Part shown: in pieces, positions 27,894 through 36,072 of the stretch | Numbering within the stretch: position 1 is the first letter of the stretch | Layout: every line of letters starts with the position of its first letter | DNA from: Pseudomonas sp. MYb185 | GTDB lineage: Bacteria; Pseudomonadota; Gammaproteobacteria; Pseudomonadales; Pseudomonadaceae | Direction: 5' to 3' | DNA: 64,000 bases | Assembly: GCF_002979975.1 (NCBI RefSeq) | Contig: NZ_PCQD01000006.1 | Span: 124,001-188,000, forward strand | The notes under the pieces: generated by a model | What the model was told of the DNA's origin: nothing | The model's database searches: none | The model's input: only the letters and a program-made list of their open reading frames with translations | Program-made: the position numbers and the translations under genes

Positions 27894-28346
27894 TCAGGCT
27901 CCCGACGGCTGCTCCCCGATATCCTCATTCCAGAGGCCCGGGTTGCTGGCTATGAATTCCCGCATCAGCGCAATGCACTCGGCATCCTGCAATACCTCGA
28001 CCTGCACGCCCCGCGATCGCAGCAGTTCTTCCTCACCCATGAATGTCTGGTTCTCACCAATCACCACCCGCGGAATGCCATACAGCAGAATTGCCCCGGT
28101 ACACATGGCACAGGGCGACAGCGTGGTATACAGCACCGCGTTGGCATAGACCGCCGCAGGCTGCCGGCCGGCATTCTCCAGCGCATCCATCTCGCCATGC
28201 AAGATAGCGCTGCCCCGCTGCACACGACGGTTGTGCCCGCGCCCGAGGATCTGGCCGTTGTGCACCAGCACCGAGCCGATGGGGATGCCGCCTTCGGCCA
28301 GGCTGGCACGGGCTTCTTCGATGGTTGCGTGCATGAATGGGTCCAT
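27894..28346 (-). CDS. Yeast-type cytosine/nucleoside deaminase
   Basis: 150 residues, zinc-dependent cytidine deaminase superfamily: the ligand motifs HGEMDALEN (His, catalytic Glu) and SPCAMCTGAI (two Cys) are intact. The flanking sequence GGIPIGSVLVHNG, RGSAILHGE, YTTLSPCAMC, GIPRVVIGEN and the end LWNEDIGE resemble the short fungal cytosine deaminase (FCY1 type) more than TadA or the large bacterial CodA. The expected reaction is cytosine to uracil plus ammonia in pyrimidine salvage. It converges with liuR, 12 bp apart. A tRNA adenosine deaminase is the less likely alternative. Confidence 0.82.
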   Translation of the reverse strand: MDPFMHATIEEARASLAEGGIPIGSVLVHNGQILGRGHNRRVQRGSAILHGEMDALENAGRQPAAVYANAVLYTTLSPCAMCTGAILLYGIPRVVIGENQTFMGEEELLRSRGVQVEVLQDAECIALMREFIASNPGLWNEDIGEQPSGA

Positions 28347-28471
28347 GGGAGCTCTCCGTTAATTAGTCATGTCGACAGACACTCGATGGATTCAGTATTG
28401 CCGGTATTCGGCTCAGCGCCTCGATTTTCACTGCCGCGTCGAAATTATGACGTCTATTTTCCGTCATCCAC

Positions 28472-28498
28472 TAAAGTTCTGCAGGCCGCCGCCGACAT
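28472..28498 (+). promoter_or_regulatory. Sigma-28 (FliA) type promoter of the chemoreceptor gene
   Basis: TAAAGTTC, 11 bases, then GCCGACAT: spacing and sequence closely follow the flagellar sigma-28 consensus TAAAGTTT-N11-GCCGATAA. It lies 78 bp before the chemoreceptor ATG. Chemoreceptor genes are commonly FliA-dependent. Confidence 0.7.
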
Positions 28499-28576
28499 GA
28501 GGCCACTGGCCATAATAAAAACAATTCATTCAGCAAATCGAGAAGGTCCAGAATTAATCTTGAATGGAAGTTTTTA

Positions 28577-30499
28577 ATGAAAAGCTGGTTCGAAAACATA
28601 ACTATCAACAGGAAACTGGGCCTGGGTTTTGGCTCGGTACTGCTACTCACGCTGGTCCTGGCCTGGAACGGCTGGGGTAGTCTCGGCAGCGTCATTCAAC
28701 GCAGCGGCTTCATGACCGAGATCGCCAACCTGAATGACACCCTGACCGGGCTGCGTATTGCCCGGCTGCAATTCATGCTGGCCAATGGTGATGAGGTTTC
28801 CAGTGAGCGTCTTGAAAAGAATCTCGCCATCTATCTTGCCCAGCAGGCGAAGCTGCTGGGCACCTTCACCAACCCGGTCAACGTGGCCATGCTCACGGAG
28901 CAGAGTCAGTTCAACGACGAGTACCAGCGGTCGCTGGGCAAGATGCGCAACGCGTATGTCCAGGTGAACGCCGCCCACCTATCGGTCGACGCTGTGGTGG
29001 CAACGCTGGAAGAGCGTACCGCAGCGATCCAGGCCCGGGTCGCCGGGCTTGCAGAGTACGAGGATTCACGTTTCGCCCAACTGCAGGGTATTGCGCAGAT
29101 TCGCGAGGAGCTGAAGCAGGTGCAGTATCTGTACAGCGTCTACAACGCCAACAGCACCGCAGAGAATGGCGAGGCGATGCTCGTCCAGCTGGATGCAGCC
29201 CTGGCCGCCCTGTCCCGGCACCGGGGTATCCTCGCGGCCGGCAATGGCAGCGACCTGCAGGCGATCGAAACGGCGCTTGCCCAGTACCGCACAGCCATCC
29301 AGAGCTTTCGCAGCGCGACAGAAGCAATTGCCCTGGCTCGCCAGGAAATGACCGATGTACAGGGCGACATCGTCCGTATCAGTGACACCCTGTACCAGTA
29401 TCAGCTGGAGCGGCTGGACATCGAAAGCGGCGAGGCGCGCACCCGCCTTATCATCAGCACCCTGCTCGCCCTGGTGCTGGGTATCCTGGCTGCCTGGCTG
29501 ATCACCCGCCAGATCACCCGTCCGCTGCGCGATACCCTGGCCGAGGTCGAGCGCATTGCCTCGGGCGACCTGACGCCGAGGGAACCGGTCACTCGCCGCG
29601 ACGAACTGGGGGTGCTGCAGCAAGGCATTCTGCAGATGGGCCTGACGCTGCGGGAGCTGATTGGCGGAATCCGCGATGGCGTGACCCAGATCAGCAGTGC
29701 TGCCGAAGAACTATCGGCGGTAACCGAGCAGACCAGCGCCGGAGTGAACAACCAGAAAATCGAGACCGACCAGGTCGCCACCGCCATGCATGAAATGTCT
29801 ACCACCGTGCATGATGTTGCCCGTAACGCCGAGCAAGCGGCGGTCGCCGCTACTGAAGCGGACAACGAAGCGCGCGCGGGCGACAAGGTCGTGGCTGAGG
29901 TCGTTGCGCAGATAGAGCGGCTGGCATCCGAGGTTATCCGCTCGACGGAAGCGATGACCGTGCTGCAGGGCGAGAGCGACAAGATCGGCAGCGTCATGGG
30001 AGTGATCCGGGCCGTGGCAGAGCAGACCAACCTGCTGGCGCTGAATGCGGCGATCGAAGCGGCACGCGCCGGAGAAGCGGGACGTGGCTTTGCCGTGGTC
30101 GCAGACGAAGTACGCGGTCTTGCACAGCGCACGCAGAAATCCACCGAAGAGATCGAGGGGCTGGTGGCCGGGTTGCAGAGCGGTACCAAGCAGGTCGCGA
30201 CCATCATGCTGAGCAGCCGCGAGCTGACCGACAGCAGCGTGGAGCTGACCCGCAAGGCTGGAGGCTCCCTGGCCAGCATCACCCGCACCGTTTCGACCAT
30301 CCAGTCGATGAACCAGCAGATTGCCGCCGCCGCCGAGCAACAGAGCGCGGTGGCCGAGGAAATCAGCCGCAGCGTGCTGAATGTGCGGGATGTGTCCGAG
30401 CAGACGGCAGCGGCCAGCAATGAAACCGCAGCATCCAGCGTAGAGCTGGCGCGCCTGGGCAATCAGCTGCAGATGATGGTGAGTCGCTTCAGACTGTAG
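28577..30499 (+). CDS. Methyl-accepting chemotaxis protein, HBM-type sensor (McpS-like)
   Basis: 640 residues. A first membrane span (about 11-30) is followed by a roughly 250-residue all-helical periplasmic region with [14 protein letters not shown], characteristic of the helical bimodular (HBM) sensor. A second span (about 290-312, [20 protein letters not shown]), a HAMP domain and a signalling domain follow, with the hairpin tip [20 protein letters not shown] and [16 protein letters not shown] receptors such as P. putida McpS sense TCA-cycle acids; the ligand here is unproven. It has its own sigma-28-like promoter and a strong terminator, so it is a single-gene unit. Confidence 0.93.
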   Translation: MKSWFENITINRKLGLGFGSVLLLTLVLAWNGWGSLGSVIQRSGFMTEIANLNDTLTGLRIARLQFMLANGDEVSSERLEKNLAIYLAQQAKLLGTFTNPVNVAMLTEQSQFNDEYQRSLGKMRNAYVQVNAAHLSVDAVVATLEERTAAIQARVAGLAEYEDSRFAQLQGIAQIREELKQVQYLYSVYNANSTAENGEAMLVQLDAALAALSRHRGILAAGNGSDLQAIETALAQYRTAIQSFRSATEAIALARQEMTDVQGDIVRISDTLYQYQLERLDIESGEARTRLIISTLLALVLGILAAWLITRQITRPLRDTLAEVERIASGDLTPREPVTRRDELGVLQQGILQMGLTLRELIGGIRDGVTQISSAAEELSAVTEQTSAGVNNQKIETDQVATAMHEMSTTVHDVARNAEQAAVAATEADNEARAGDKVVAEVVAQIERLASEVIRSTEAMTVLQGESDKIGSVMGVIRAVAEQTNLLALNAAIEAARAGEAGRGFAVVADEVRGLAQRTQKSTEEIEGLVAGLQSGTKQVATIMLSSRELTDSSVELTRKAGGSLASITRTVSTIQSMNQQIAAAAEQQSAVAEEISRSVLNVRDVSEQTAAASNETAASSVELARLGNQLQMMVSRFRL

Positions 30500-30570
30500 A
30501 AACATATGTCGGGCGAGGAGGTAGACACAAGCTCCGTATCGCCCGCCGCTTGTTCGTGCGCACATCGCAA

Positions 30571-30635
30571 ACAAAAAAGGCCCGCATTTCTGCGGGCCTT
30601 TTTTTTCATATAGTGCCGGCACCCAAGAGTCCGAA
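30571..30635. repeat. Left direct repeat: terminator plus tRNA-Thr 3' remnant
   Basis: After the terminator hairpin the sequence from 30613 (GTGCCGGCACCCAAGAGTCC, then GAA) copies the 3' end of the tRNA-Thr gene with two single-base insertions. The corresponding right copy is 33652-33712, where the tRNA is intact. The two copies are in the same orientation and enclose about 3.0 kb, as expected for attL/attR-like ends of an island inserted at a tRNA gene. Confidence 0.75.
30573..30606 (+). terminator. Rho-independent terminator after the chemoreceptor
   Basis: AAGGCCCGCA (30577-30586) and TGCGGGCCTT (30591-30600) form a perfect 10-bp stem with a TTTC loop, followed by a T-run. An almost identical hairpin lies at 33652-33681 next to tRNA-Thr, and it forms part of a longer direct repeat. 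Confidence 0.9.
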
Positions 30636-30699
30636 ATGCTGGAGCAGGGACTTCTGCAACCTGCCGTACACCACATCATGAATATGGCTAAAGACGCAA

Positions 30700-30712
30700 T
30701 GAAATCAATTCA
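30700..30712. promoter_or_regulatory. MetR-like dyad upstream of mesX
   Basis: TGAAATCAATTCA fits the outer halves of the MetR consensus (TGAA-N5-TTCA), though the central base is C, not A/T. It is 143 bp before mesX in an AT-rich leader. MetR activates methionine synthase genes with homocysteine in enteric bacteria; its use here is inferred. The rest of the 30636-30854 leader holds no gene I can support. Confidence 0.5.
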
Positions 30713-30854
30713 TTATCACTCAATCAATGGCCCAGCATAAAATGCCTGTTAATTACAGACACTATCAATACTACTGAGCAGAAATCCAGACAAAAATTAA
30801 AAAACAAGAAATAAACTCATATTTCATCTCAGACAATCAGGGTTCCAGGTAATA

Positions 30855-31838
30855 ATGAGCAACGAGTTTACATTCACCATCAATAGCATCTGTTTCGATG
30901 AAAACTATCATCCATCAGACAATACGCGCACCACAACCAATTTTGCCAACCTGGCCAGAGGAAAGAGCCGTCAGGAGAACTTGCGCAACACCTTGAAGAT
31001 GATTGACAATCGTTTCAATGCCCTGGCGCATTGGGATAACCCCAAAGGCGATCGTTATACTGTCGAACTTGAAATCATTTCCGTCGAGATGAATGTTGAT
31101 GCTGAAAGCAGCAATAACGCCCTCCCCCTGATTGAAGTATTGAAAACGAACATTGTTGACCGAAAGACTAACGAACGCATTGAGGGCATTACAGGGAACA
31201 ACTTCTCTTCTTACGTGCGAGATTACGACTTCAGCGTACTATTGCTGGAACACAACAGGAATCAGCCTGAGTTCAGCACTCCAGATAACTTTGGAGACCT
31301 GCATGGAAAGCTATTCAAGTGCTTCATCAACTCAAACACCTACAAAACCCACTTTAACAAGCCACCTGTTATATGCCTGAGTGTTTCAAGCAGCAAGACC
31401 TACCACCGGACTGAAAACCAGCATCCTGTATTGGGTTTTGAATACCAGCAAGACGAATATTCCTTAACTGATGAATATTTCAAGAAAATGGGATTGAAGG
31501 TTCGCTATTTCATGCCTCCGAATAGTGTTGCGCCTTTGGCTTTTTATTTTTCTGGTGACCTGCTTGGTGACTACACTAATCTTGAGCTTATCAGCACCAT
31601 CAGCACGATGGACACCTTCCAGAAGATTTACCGACCTGAAATCTACAATGCGAATTCTGCAGCAGGAAAATCCTATCAACCCAGTTTGAGGCACCAGGAT
31701 TATTCATTAACCCGCATTGTTTATGATCGAGAAGAACGTAGCCGGCTGGCTATCGAGCAGGGAAGGTTTGTCGAGGAGCACTTTATCAAACCATACCAGG
31801 CTATTCTCGAGCAGTGGTCCGCCAATTACGCCCTTTGA
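30855..31838 (+). CDS. mesX: DUF1852 protein, MesD partner (putative oxygenase MesX)
   Basis: 327 residues from MSNEFTFTINSICFDENYHP. Neighbours in the sequence YHPSDNTRTTTNFANLARG and the constant position upstream of a MetE-like protein identify the DUF1852 family, now called MesX. MesX is known to be required, with O2, for the folate-independent methionine synthase MesD; its chemistry and the methyl donor are unsettled. The coding sequence is clearly AT-richer than its surroundings. It ends 26 bp before mesD. The start ATG follows CCAGGTAATA. Confidence 0.88.
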   Translation: MSNEFTFTINSICFDENYHPSDNTRTTTNFANLARGKSRQENLRNTLKMIDNRFNALAHWDNPKGDRYTVELEIISVEMNVDAESSNNALPLIEVLKTNIVDRKTNERIEGITGNNFSSYVRDYDFSVLLLEHNRNQPEFSTPDNFGDLHGKLFKCFINSNTYKTHFNKPPVICLSVSSSKTYHRTENQHPVLGFEYQQDEYSLTDEYFKKMGLKVRYFMPPNSVAPLAFYFSGDLLGDYTNLELISTISTMDTFQKIYRPEIYNANSAAGKSYQPSLRHQDYSLTRIVYDREERSRLAIEQGRFVEEHFIKPYQAILEQWSANYAL

Positions 31839-31864
31839 CTCATCAAGACACAAGATCATCTATC

Positions 31865-32899
31865 ATGAAAAAATTGTTACCCACTTCAACTGCTGGCAGC
31901 CTACCTAAACCCTCCTGGCTGGCACAACCGGAGACACTGTGGTCACCCTGGAAATTGCAGGATGAGGAATTAGTCGAGGGCAAACAGGATGCCTTACGTT
32001 TGTCACTGCAAGAGCAACAGCAGGCAGGTATTGATATTGTCAGTGATGGCGAGCAGACACGCCAACATTTTGTCACCACGTTTATCGAGCACCTCAGCGG
32101 CGTTGATTTTGAGAAACGTGAGACCGTTAGAATTCGTGATCGCTATGATGCGAGCGTACCGACGGTCGTGGGTGCTGTTACTCGTCAAAAGCCGGTTTTT
32201 GTTGAGGATGCCAAGTTTTTACGTCAGCAGACCAGGCAGCCCATAAAATGGGCCCTGCCAGGTCCCATGACCATGATCGACACGCTGTATGACAGCCACT
32301 ATAAAAGCCGCGAAAAACTGGCGTGGGAATTCGCCAAAATCCTCAATCAAGAAGCCAGGGAATTGGAAGCCGCCGGGGTTGATATCATCCAATTTGATGA
32401 GCCCGCATTCAATGTCTTCTTTGATGAGGTGAATGACTGGGGGGTTGCCACCCTGGAAAAGGCAATTGAAGGTCTTAAATGTGAAACTGCTGTACATATT
32501 TGCTATGGCTATGGCATCAAAGCCAATACAGATTGGAAAAAGACGCTGGGATCCGAGTGGCGACAATATGAAGAAGCTTTTCCCAAGCTGCAGAAATCCA
32601 GTATCGATATAATCTCGCTGGAATGTCACAACTCTCATGTTCCAATGGATCTGATTGAACTCATTCGGGGTAAGAAAGTGATGGTAGGGGCCATTGACGT
32701 GGCAAACCATGCGATTGAAACACCAGAAGAGGTCGCCAATACCCTACGAAAAGCACTTCAGTTTGTAGATGCCGACAAGCTCTATCCTTGTACCAACTGT
32801 GGCATGGCCCCCTTACCTCGTCGAGTAGCGAGAGGCAAGCTAGCTGCTTTGAGTGCAGGCGCAGAAATCGTCCGAAGAGAACTCTCGAACCAGTGCTGA
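31865..32899 (+). CDS. mesD: Folate-independent methionine synthase MesD (MetE C-terminal-like)
   Basis: 344 residues, matching only the C-terminal catalytic barrel of cobalamin-independent methionine synthase; the N-terminal MetE domain that helps bind folate is absent. Zinc ligands can be proposed from AVHICYGYG (His211, Cys213), ISLECHNSH (Glu253) and CTNCGMAP (Cys312). With MesX next to it, the MesD family (methyl transfer to homocysteine from a non-folate donor, oxygen-dependent in vivo) is the best assignment. The ATG at 31865 gives the natural N-terminus MKKLLPTSTAGSLPKP; the 17 upstream codons overlap mesX. AT-rich like mesX. Confidence 0.88.
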   Translation: MKKLLPTSTAGSLPKPSWLAQPETLWSPWKLQDEELVEGKQDALRLSLQEQQQAGIDIVSDGEQTRQHFVTTFIEHLSGVDFEKRETVRIRDRYDASVPTVVGAVTRQKPVFVEDAKFLRQQTRQPIKWALPGPMTMIDTLYDSHYKSREKLAWEFAKILNQEARELEAAGVDIIQFDEPAFNVFFDEVNDWGVATLEKAIEGLKCETAVHICYGYGIKANTDWKKTLGSEWRQYEEAFPKLQKSSIDIISLECHNSHVPMDLIELIRGKKVMVGAIDVANHAIETPEEVANTLRKALQFVDADKLYPCTNCGMAPLPRRVARGKLAALSAGAEIVRRELSNQC

Positions 32900-33013
32900 G
32901 CTAAAGTCGGAAGTGGTGTACGGAGGGGATTGGGCAGTAGTCAGCCAAAATTACCGGCCTGCTTCAGGCCCTCCTTGACACTTTCGAGCTGCACCCAATA
33001 TTCAGGACCTACC

Positions 33014-33523
33014 ATGTCACTTTCCAGTACTGCTATCGAGCCATTGAGCTTTCGCGAAGCGCTCGGGCACTACGCATCCGGCATCACGGTGATTACATCG
33101 CATCTTGATGGCGAGCCGATTGGCTTCACTTGCCAGTCGTTCTATAGCGTGTCGATGAGTCCGCCGCTGGTGTCATTCAGCGTTAAGTCCAGCTCGTACA
33201 GCTATCCCAAAATTCGCCAGGCAGGTCGATTCGGAGTCAATATCCTGTCAGATGAGCAGGTCAAGATTTCCAACCAGTTCGCTCGGCAAGGCACGGACAA
33301 ATGGCACGGAGTCGAATGGCAGGCATCGCCGCTGGGTAATCCGATCATTGCCGGCAGCCTGCACTGGCTTGATTGCGAAATTCACGCCGAACACGCCGCA
33401 GGTGATCACCTGATCGTGATTGGTGAAGTGAAAGCGCTAAACCTGCAAGAAGCTGCTGCTACGCAGCCCTTGCTGTATTTCAAAGGACAATACTGCAACC
33501 TCGCCGCGCATAGCGCGGTTTGA
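33014..33523 (+). CDS. Flavin reductase family protein
   Basis: 169 residues, FMN-binding split-barrel (flavin reductase like) fold: FREALGHYASGITVITS, GFTCQSFYSVSMSPPLVSFS and HWLDCEIHAEHAAGDHLIVIGEV (read as two pieces HWLDCEIHAEHAAG and DHLIVIGEV). Such proteins reduce FMN/FAD with NAD(P)H and feed two-component monooxygenases. It lies 114 bp after mesD in the same direction, so it could supply reduced flavin to MesX. That pairing is inference. The composition is nearer to the genome average than mesX and mesD. The start at 33014 (MSLSSTAIEPL) is chosen; upstream codons are unlike the family. Confidence 0.85.
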   Translation: MSLSSTAIEPLSFREALGHYASGITVITSHLDGEPIGFTCQSFYSVSMSPPLVSFSVKSSSYSYPKIRQAGRFGVNILSDEQVKISNQFARQGTDKWHGVEWQASPLGNPIIAGSLHWLDCEIHAEHAAGDHLIVIGEVKALNLQEAAATQPLLYFKGQYCNLAAHSAV

Positions 33524-33651
33524 GCACTTGCCTTCGCTGGTCGCGAGGGCAAGCGCAGCCTGGAGCTGGCCTACGCTTTCCCACAAGGACGCCCTGAAAG
33601 ACCTGCAGACCCTTCACAAAGCTGGACCCAACCTGGGGCTGAAACCCAAAA

Positions 33652-33681
33652 ACGAAAAAGGCCCGCATTTCTGCGGGCCTT
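33652..33681. terminator. Terminator between flavin reductase and tRNA-Thr
   Basis: AAAGGCCCGCA-TTTC-TGCGGGCCTTT, a stem of 11 bp. It has A-rich sequence on its left and so a U-run when read leftward from the tRNA, and it can also end the rightward mes transcript. Confidence 0.8.
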
Positions 33682-33689
33682 TATCTGTA

Positions 33690-33712
<23 letters not shown>
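33652..33712. repeat. Right direct repeat: terminator plus tRNA-Thr 3' end
   Basis: Matches 30571-30635 through the hairpin and on into the 3' end of the tRNA gene, with a few substitutions and two single-base differences. This is the intact partner that defines the presumed island boundary. Confidence 0.75.
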
Positions 33713-33765
<53 letters not shown>

Positions 33766-33775
33766 GCGGGTTTGC

Positions 33776-33803
33776 ATTATATAGAGTCGGTGCAATCTGT
33801 AAA
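33776..33803 (-). promoter_or_regulatory. Promoter of tRNA-Thr
   Basis: On the minus strand TTTACA (33798-33803), a 16-bp spacer and TATAAT (33776-33781) lie 10 bp before the tRNA 5' end, a strong sigma-70 promoter. Confidence 0.75.
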
Positions 33804-33927
33804 GCATTGCAGGGTGGGTAGCGGCAAAATTGTCCTGCTTTCCCCCTCTTTTCCACGCCACCTCACTTGTGCATTACTTCTCGAGCTTCACTTGACATTG
33901 ACCACATAACCCCTTGTTTAATCAACA

Positions 33928-34065
33928 TTATCCACCCTGTACATTTTTTGTACTGATATCTGCAGGCCACGTGGCACAAGGCTCACGACCGGTTACCAAG
34001 CGCTCATCAACATAGTTATGCACAACAGTCGGGGATAACTGTGAAGTAACGAGTTCTGTGGATAA
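33928..34065. other. Cluster of DnaA-box-like 9-mers in an intergenic gap
   Basis: The 317-bp gap 33766-34082 has no gene I can support beyond the tRNA promoter. It holds TTATCCACC (33928), TTATGCACA (34016), GGGGATAAC (34031, inverted) and TGTGGATAA (34057), the last a perfect inverted DnaA box. The lower GC of the gap makes chance matches more likely. The surrounding genes are not those of oriC. Confidence 0.4.
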
Positions 34066-34082
34066 CTCTGTGTGCAAGCCGT

Positions 34083-35390
34083 TCACAGCGTGGGGGCGGT
34101 CTGTGCACTGCATCTTTCAGCCACCAGCAGCAGATTGCGCGGCGTGAGCTGATATTCACAGAACTGACCCAGGCGTACCTGATATCCCATCTGTTCGAGG
34201 TAGAGCGCACGATCCAGCAGCAGCCAGACTTCCAGCGGGCGGCGGAACAGGCCGGGCAGCAGTTCCAGGTTGCGTACCTGCGCCAGCCGTTGCCAGCCCT
34301 GCTCTTCCAGCTGTTCCCAGCTGTCCGGTTCCCGCAGTTGCAATTGATGATGTGCAGCCAGGTCCCGGCAGAAATGGGCGATCCCCTGCCCCAATGCGCT
34401 TTGCGGGCGCGACGGGGTCGGCAGGTAGCGGTCGATGCCCCGCGCCTGTCGCTGCCAGATATCGAAAGCCAGCCGCCAGGCCATGGACTGGTCGCGCAGG
34501 CGACGCACGCGCTGGCCAGCGGTAATGCTTTCCTGCAGTGGCAAGCCAAGATCATCGCGGGTCAGGCGCAATTGCCCGGCCCGGGCGATGGATGACAGCG
34601 GCCGATACTCGGCGCTGTCGATACGGTTGTAGCAGCAGGGCGAAACCGCCAACTGGGCACAGCCCTGGGCGACGGCCTGCTGCAGCAGCGTCATGTGCAA
34701 TTGTCCACAGGCGTGCAGGGCGACGATGCTGTGTTCGGGCTGCAGCTGCTGCCAGGCGTATGCCTCCAGCACATCAGCGTCCAGGTGCTGGCTGGCTACA
34801 CCCAGTTGGCGGCCCAGTTCGGCCCCCTGGCGATTGAGTGCCGCGTCCCGCTCCAGGCAGGTCAACGGCTGACCGCCCTGCCATGCCAGCAATCGTCCCA
34901 GGTGACCCTTGCCGGCGCACCAGTCCAGCCAGTGTTGCGTGGGTTCTTGCCATCCCAGGCGGACACAGGCTGCAAAGCGGGTGATCTGCTGCCATTTGCG
35001 CCCGGGAATGTGCCGGCTGAGCAGCTCTACTACATGGCTCTTGCTTGTCGTCGAGCAGGCGCTCGACAACCCCAGGGGGCGCCCTGGCACGCTGAAAGAG
35101 TCAGCATCATGCCACTGGGGCAGCTCCGTCAACTCAATGGAGCGCCGCGCCAGGCTGGCGAAGGGCTCGGGGGCGTCCAGTAACTGTGGTTGGTTATGCG
35201 CGGCCTCAGCCTGCTCCAGCGTGCGCCCGCGCAGCCAGGTGGCCAGCTCGGGCCAGTCGGCTTCCCAGGGCAATTGCGGGGTGGTGAAGGGTTTGGCGCG
35301 CCAGAGCGCCTGGTGCTGATGCAACCAGGCGTCCAGCTGGCTGAAGCGGGCAGCGTAATCGGTGCCTGCTTCAGCGGTTGCGGCTGGCAT
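34083..35390 (-). CDS. SAM-dependent methyltransferase-like protein
   Basis: 435 residues. The central domain has the SAM-binding motif LDWCAGKGHLGRLLAWQGG, an acidic follow-on LTCLERDAAL, then IVALHACGQLH and AVSPCCYNR, the pattern of the GSTCD/TRM13-like class I methyltransferases. The substrate is unknown. Its start overlaps the 3' end of the permease gene by 20 bp, so it is the last gene of an ABC transporter operon. Oddity: residues encoded at 35045-35073 (GLSSACSTTS) come from a family-2 repeat inserted in frame, just ahead of HIPGRKWQQI. Confidence 0.75.
   Translation of the reverse strand: MPAATAEAGTDYAARFSQLDAWLHQHQALWRAKPFTTPQLPWEADWPELATWLRGRTLEQAEAAHNQPQLLDAPEPFASLARRSIELTELPQWHDADSFSVPGRPLGLSSACSTTSKSHVVELLSRHIPGRKWQQITRFAACVRLGWQEPTQHWLDWCAGKGHLGRLLAWQGGQPLTCLERDAALNRQGAELGRQLGVASQHLDADVLEAYAWQQLQPEHSIVALHACGQLHMTLLQQAVAQGCAQLAVSPCCYNRIDSAEYRPLSSIARAGQLRLTRDDLGLPLQESITAGQRVRRLRDQSMAWRLAFDIWQRQARGIDRYLPTPSRPQSALGQGIAHFCRDLAAHHQLQLREPDSWEQLEEQGWQRLAQVRNLELLPGLFRRPLEVWLLLDRALYLEQMGYQVRLGQFCEYQLTPRNLLLVAERCSAQTAPTL
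35045..35073 (-). repeat. Family-2 palindromic repeat inside a coding sequence, copy B
   Basis: TTGTCGTCGAGCAGGCGCTC then GACAACCCC, matching copies A (13544) and C (46938) almost base for base. It lies wholly within the methyltransferase gene and is read through without a stop. Confidence 0.8.
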
Positions 35391-36072
35391 CCACTTTCAG
35401 CCAGCGCTCGACCAGCTTGAACAGCTGGGTGAACACCAGGGTGATGACCAGGTAGATCAGGCCGGCGATGAGGAAGAACATCTCGTACTGGTAGGTGCGT
35501 GCGTTCAGCGTACGTACCACACCCATGATGTCCAGTAGGGTAACGGTGTACACCACGGCGCTGGCCTTGAGCATGAGGATCACTTCATTGCCGTAGGCCG
35601 GCATGCCGATACGGATGGCCCGTGGCAGGATGATGTGCTGCAACGCCTGGCGCCGGGACATGCCCAGCGCCCGGGCCGCTTCCACCTCGCCCGGCGGCAC
35701 CGCCTGGATCGCCCCGCGCAGGATCTCGGCGATATAGGCAGCGGTATGCAGGGTCATGGTGATCAGCGCGCACCAGTACGGCTCGCGCAGGTAGGGCCAC
35801 AACACGCTGTCACGCACTACTTCGAATTGCGACAGGCCGTAGTACACCAGGAACAGCTGCAGCAACAGTGGCGTACCGCGGAAGAAGAAGATGTAGCTGT
35901 ATGGCAGCGCGCGGATGTACCAGTGCCTGGATGCCCTGCCCAACCCCAGCGGAATGGCGAAGAACAGCCCGACCACCACGGCGATGCCCACCAGTTGCAG
36001 CGTCACCAGGGTGCCGTCCCACAGCATCGGCGCCCAGCGCACGATCATTTCCCAACGTTCGGCCCAGGTCAC
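35371..36072 (-). CDS. Basic amino acid ABC transporter permease (HisM-like)
   Basis: 233 residues with about five membrane helices and the permease coupling loop EVEAARALGMSRRQALQHIILPRAIR (EAARALGMSRRQALQHIILP), the EAA motif that contacts the ATPase. The pair with the next permease is the HisQM/AotQM arrangement for arginine, ornithine, lysine or histidine uptake. It overlaps the upstream permease stop (ATGA). Confidence 0.9.
   Translation of the reverse strand: MTWAERWEMIVRWAPMLWDGTLVTLQLVGIAVVVGLFFAIPLGLGRASRHWYIRALPYSYIFFFRGTPLLLQLFLVYYGLSQFEVVRDSVLWPYLREPYWCALITMTLHTAAYIAEILRGAIQAVPPGEVEAARALGMSRRQALQHIILPRAIRIGMPAYGNEVILMLKASAVVYTVTLLDIMGVVRTLNARTYQYEMFFLIAGLIYLVITLVFTQLFKLVERWLKVDASRNR

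Noticed and set aside
30571..30635. A second functional tRNA-Thr gene
   Set aside because: Only the 3' end is present, with inserted bases in the acceptor/T-arm region and no anticodon arm, so it is a remnant.
33766..34082. The chromosomal replication origin
   Set aside because: Only one perfect DnaA box, no AT-rich unwinding block with repeats, and none of the usual origin neighbours (dnaA, dnaN, rpmH, gidA) in the window.
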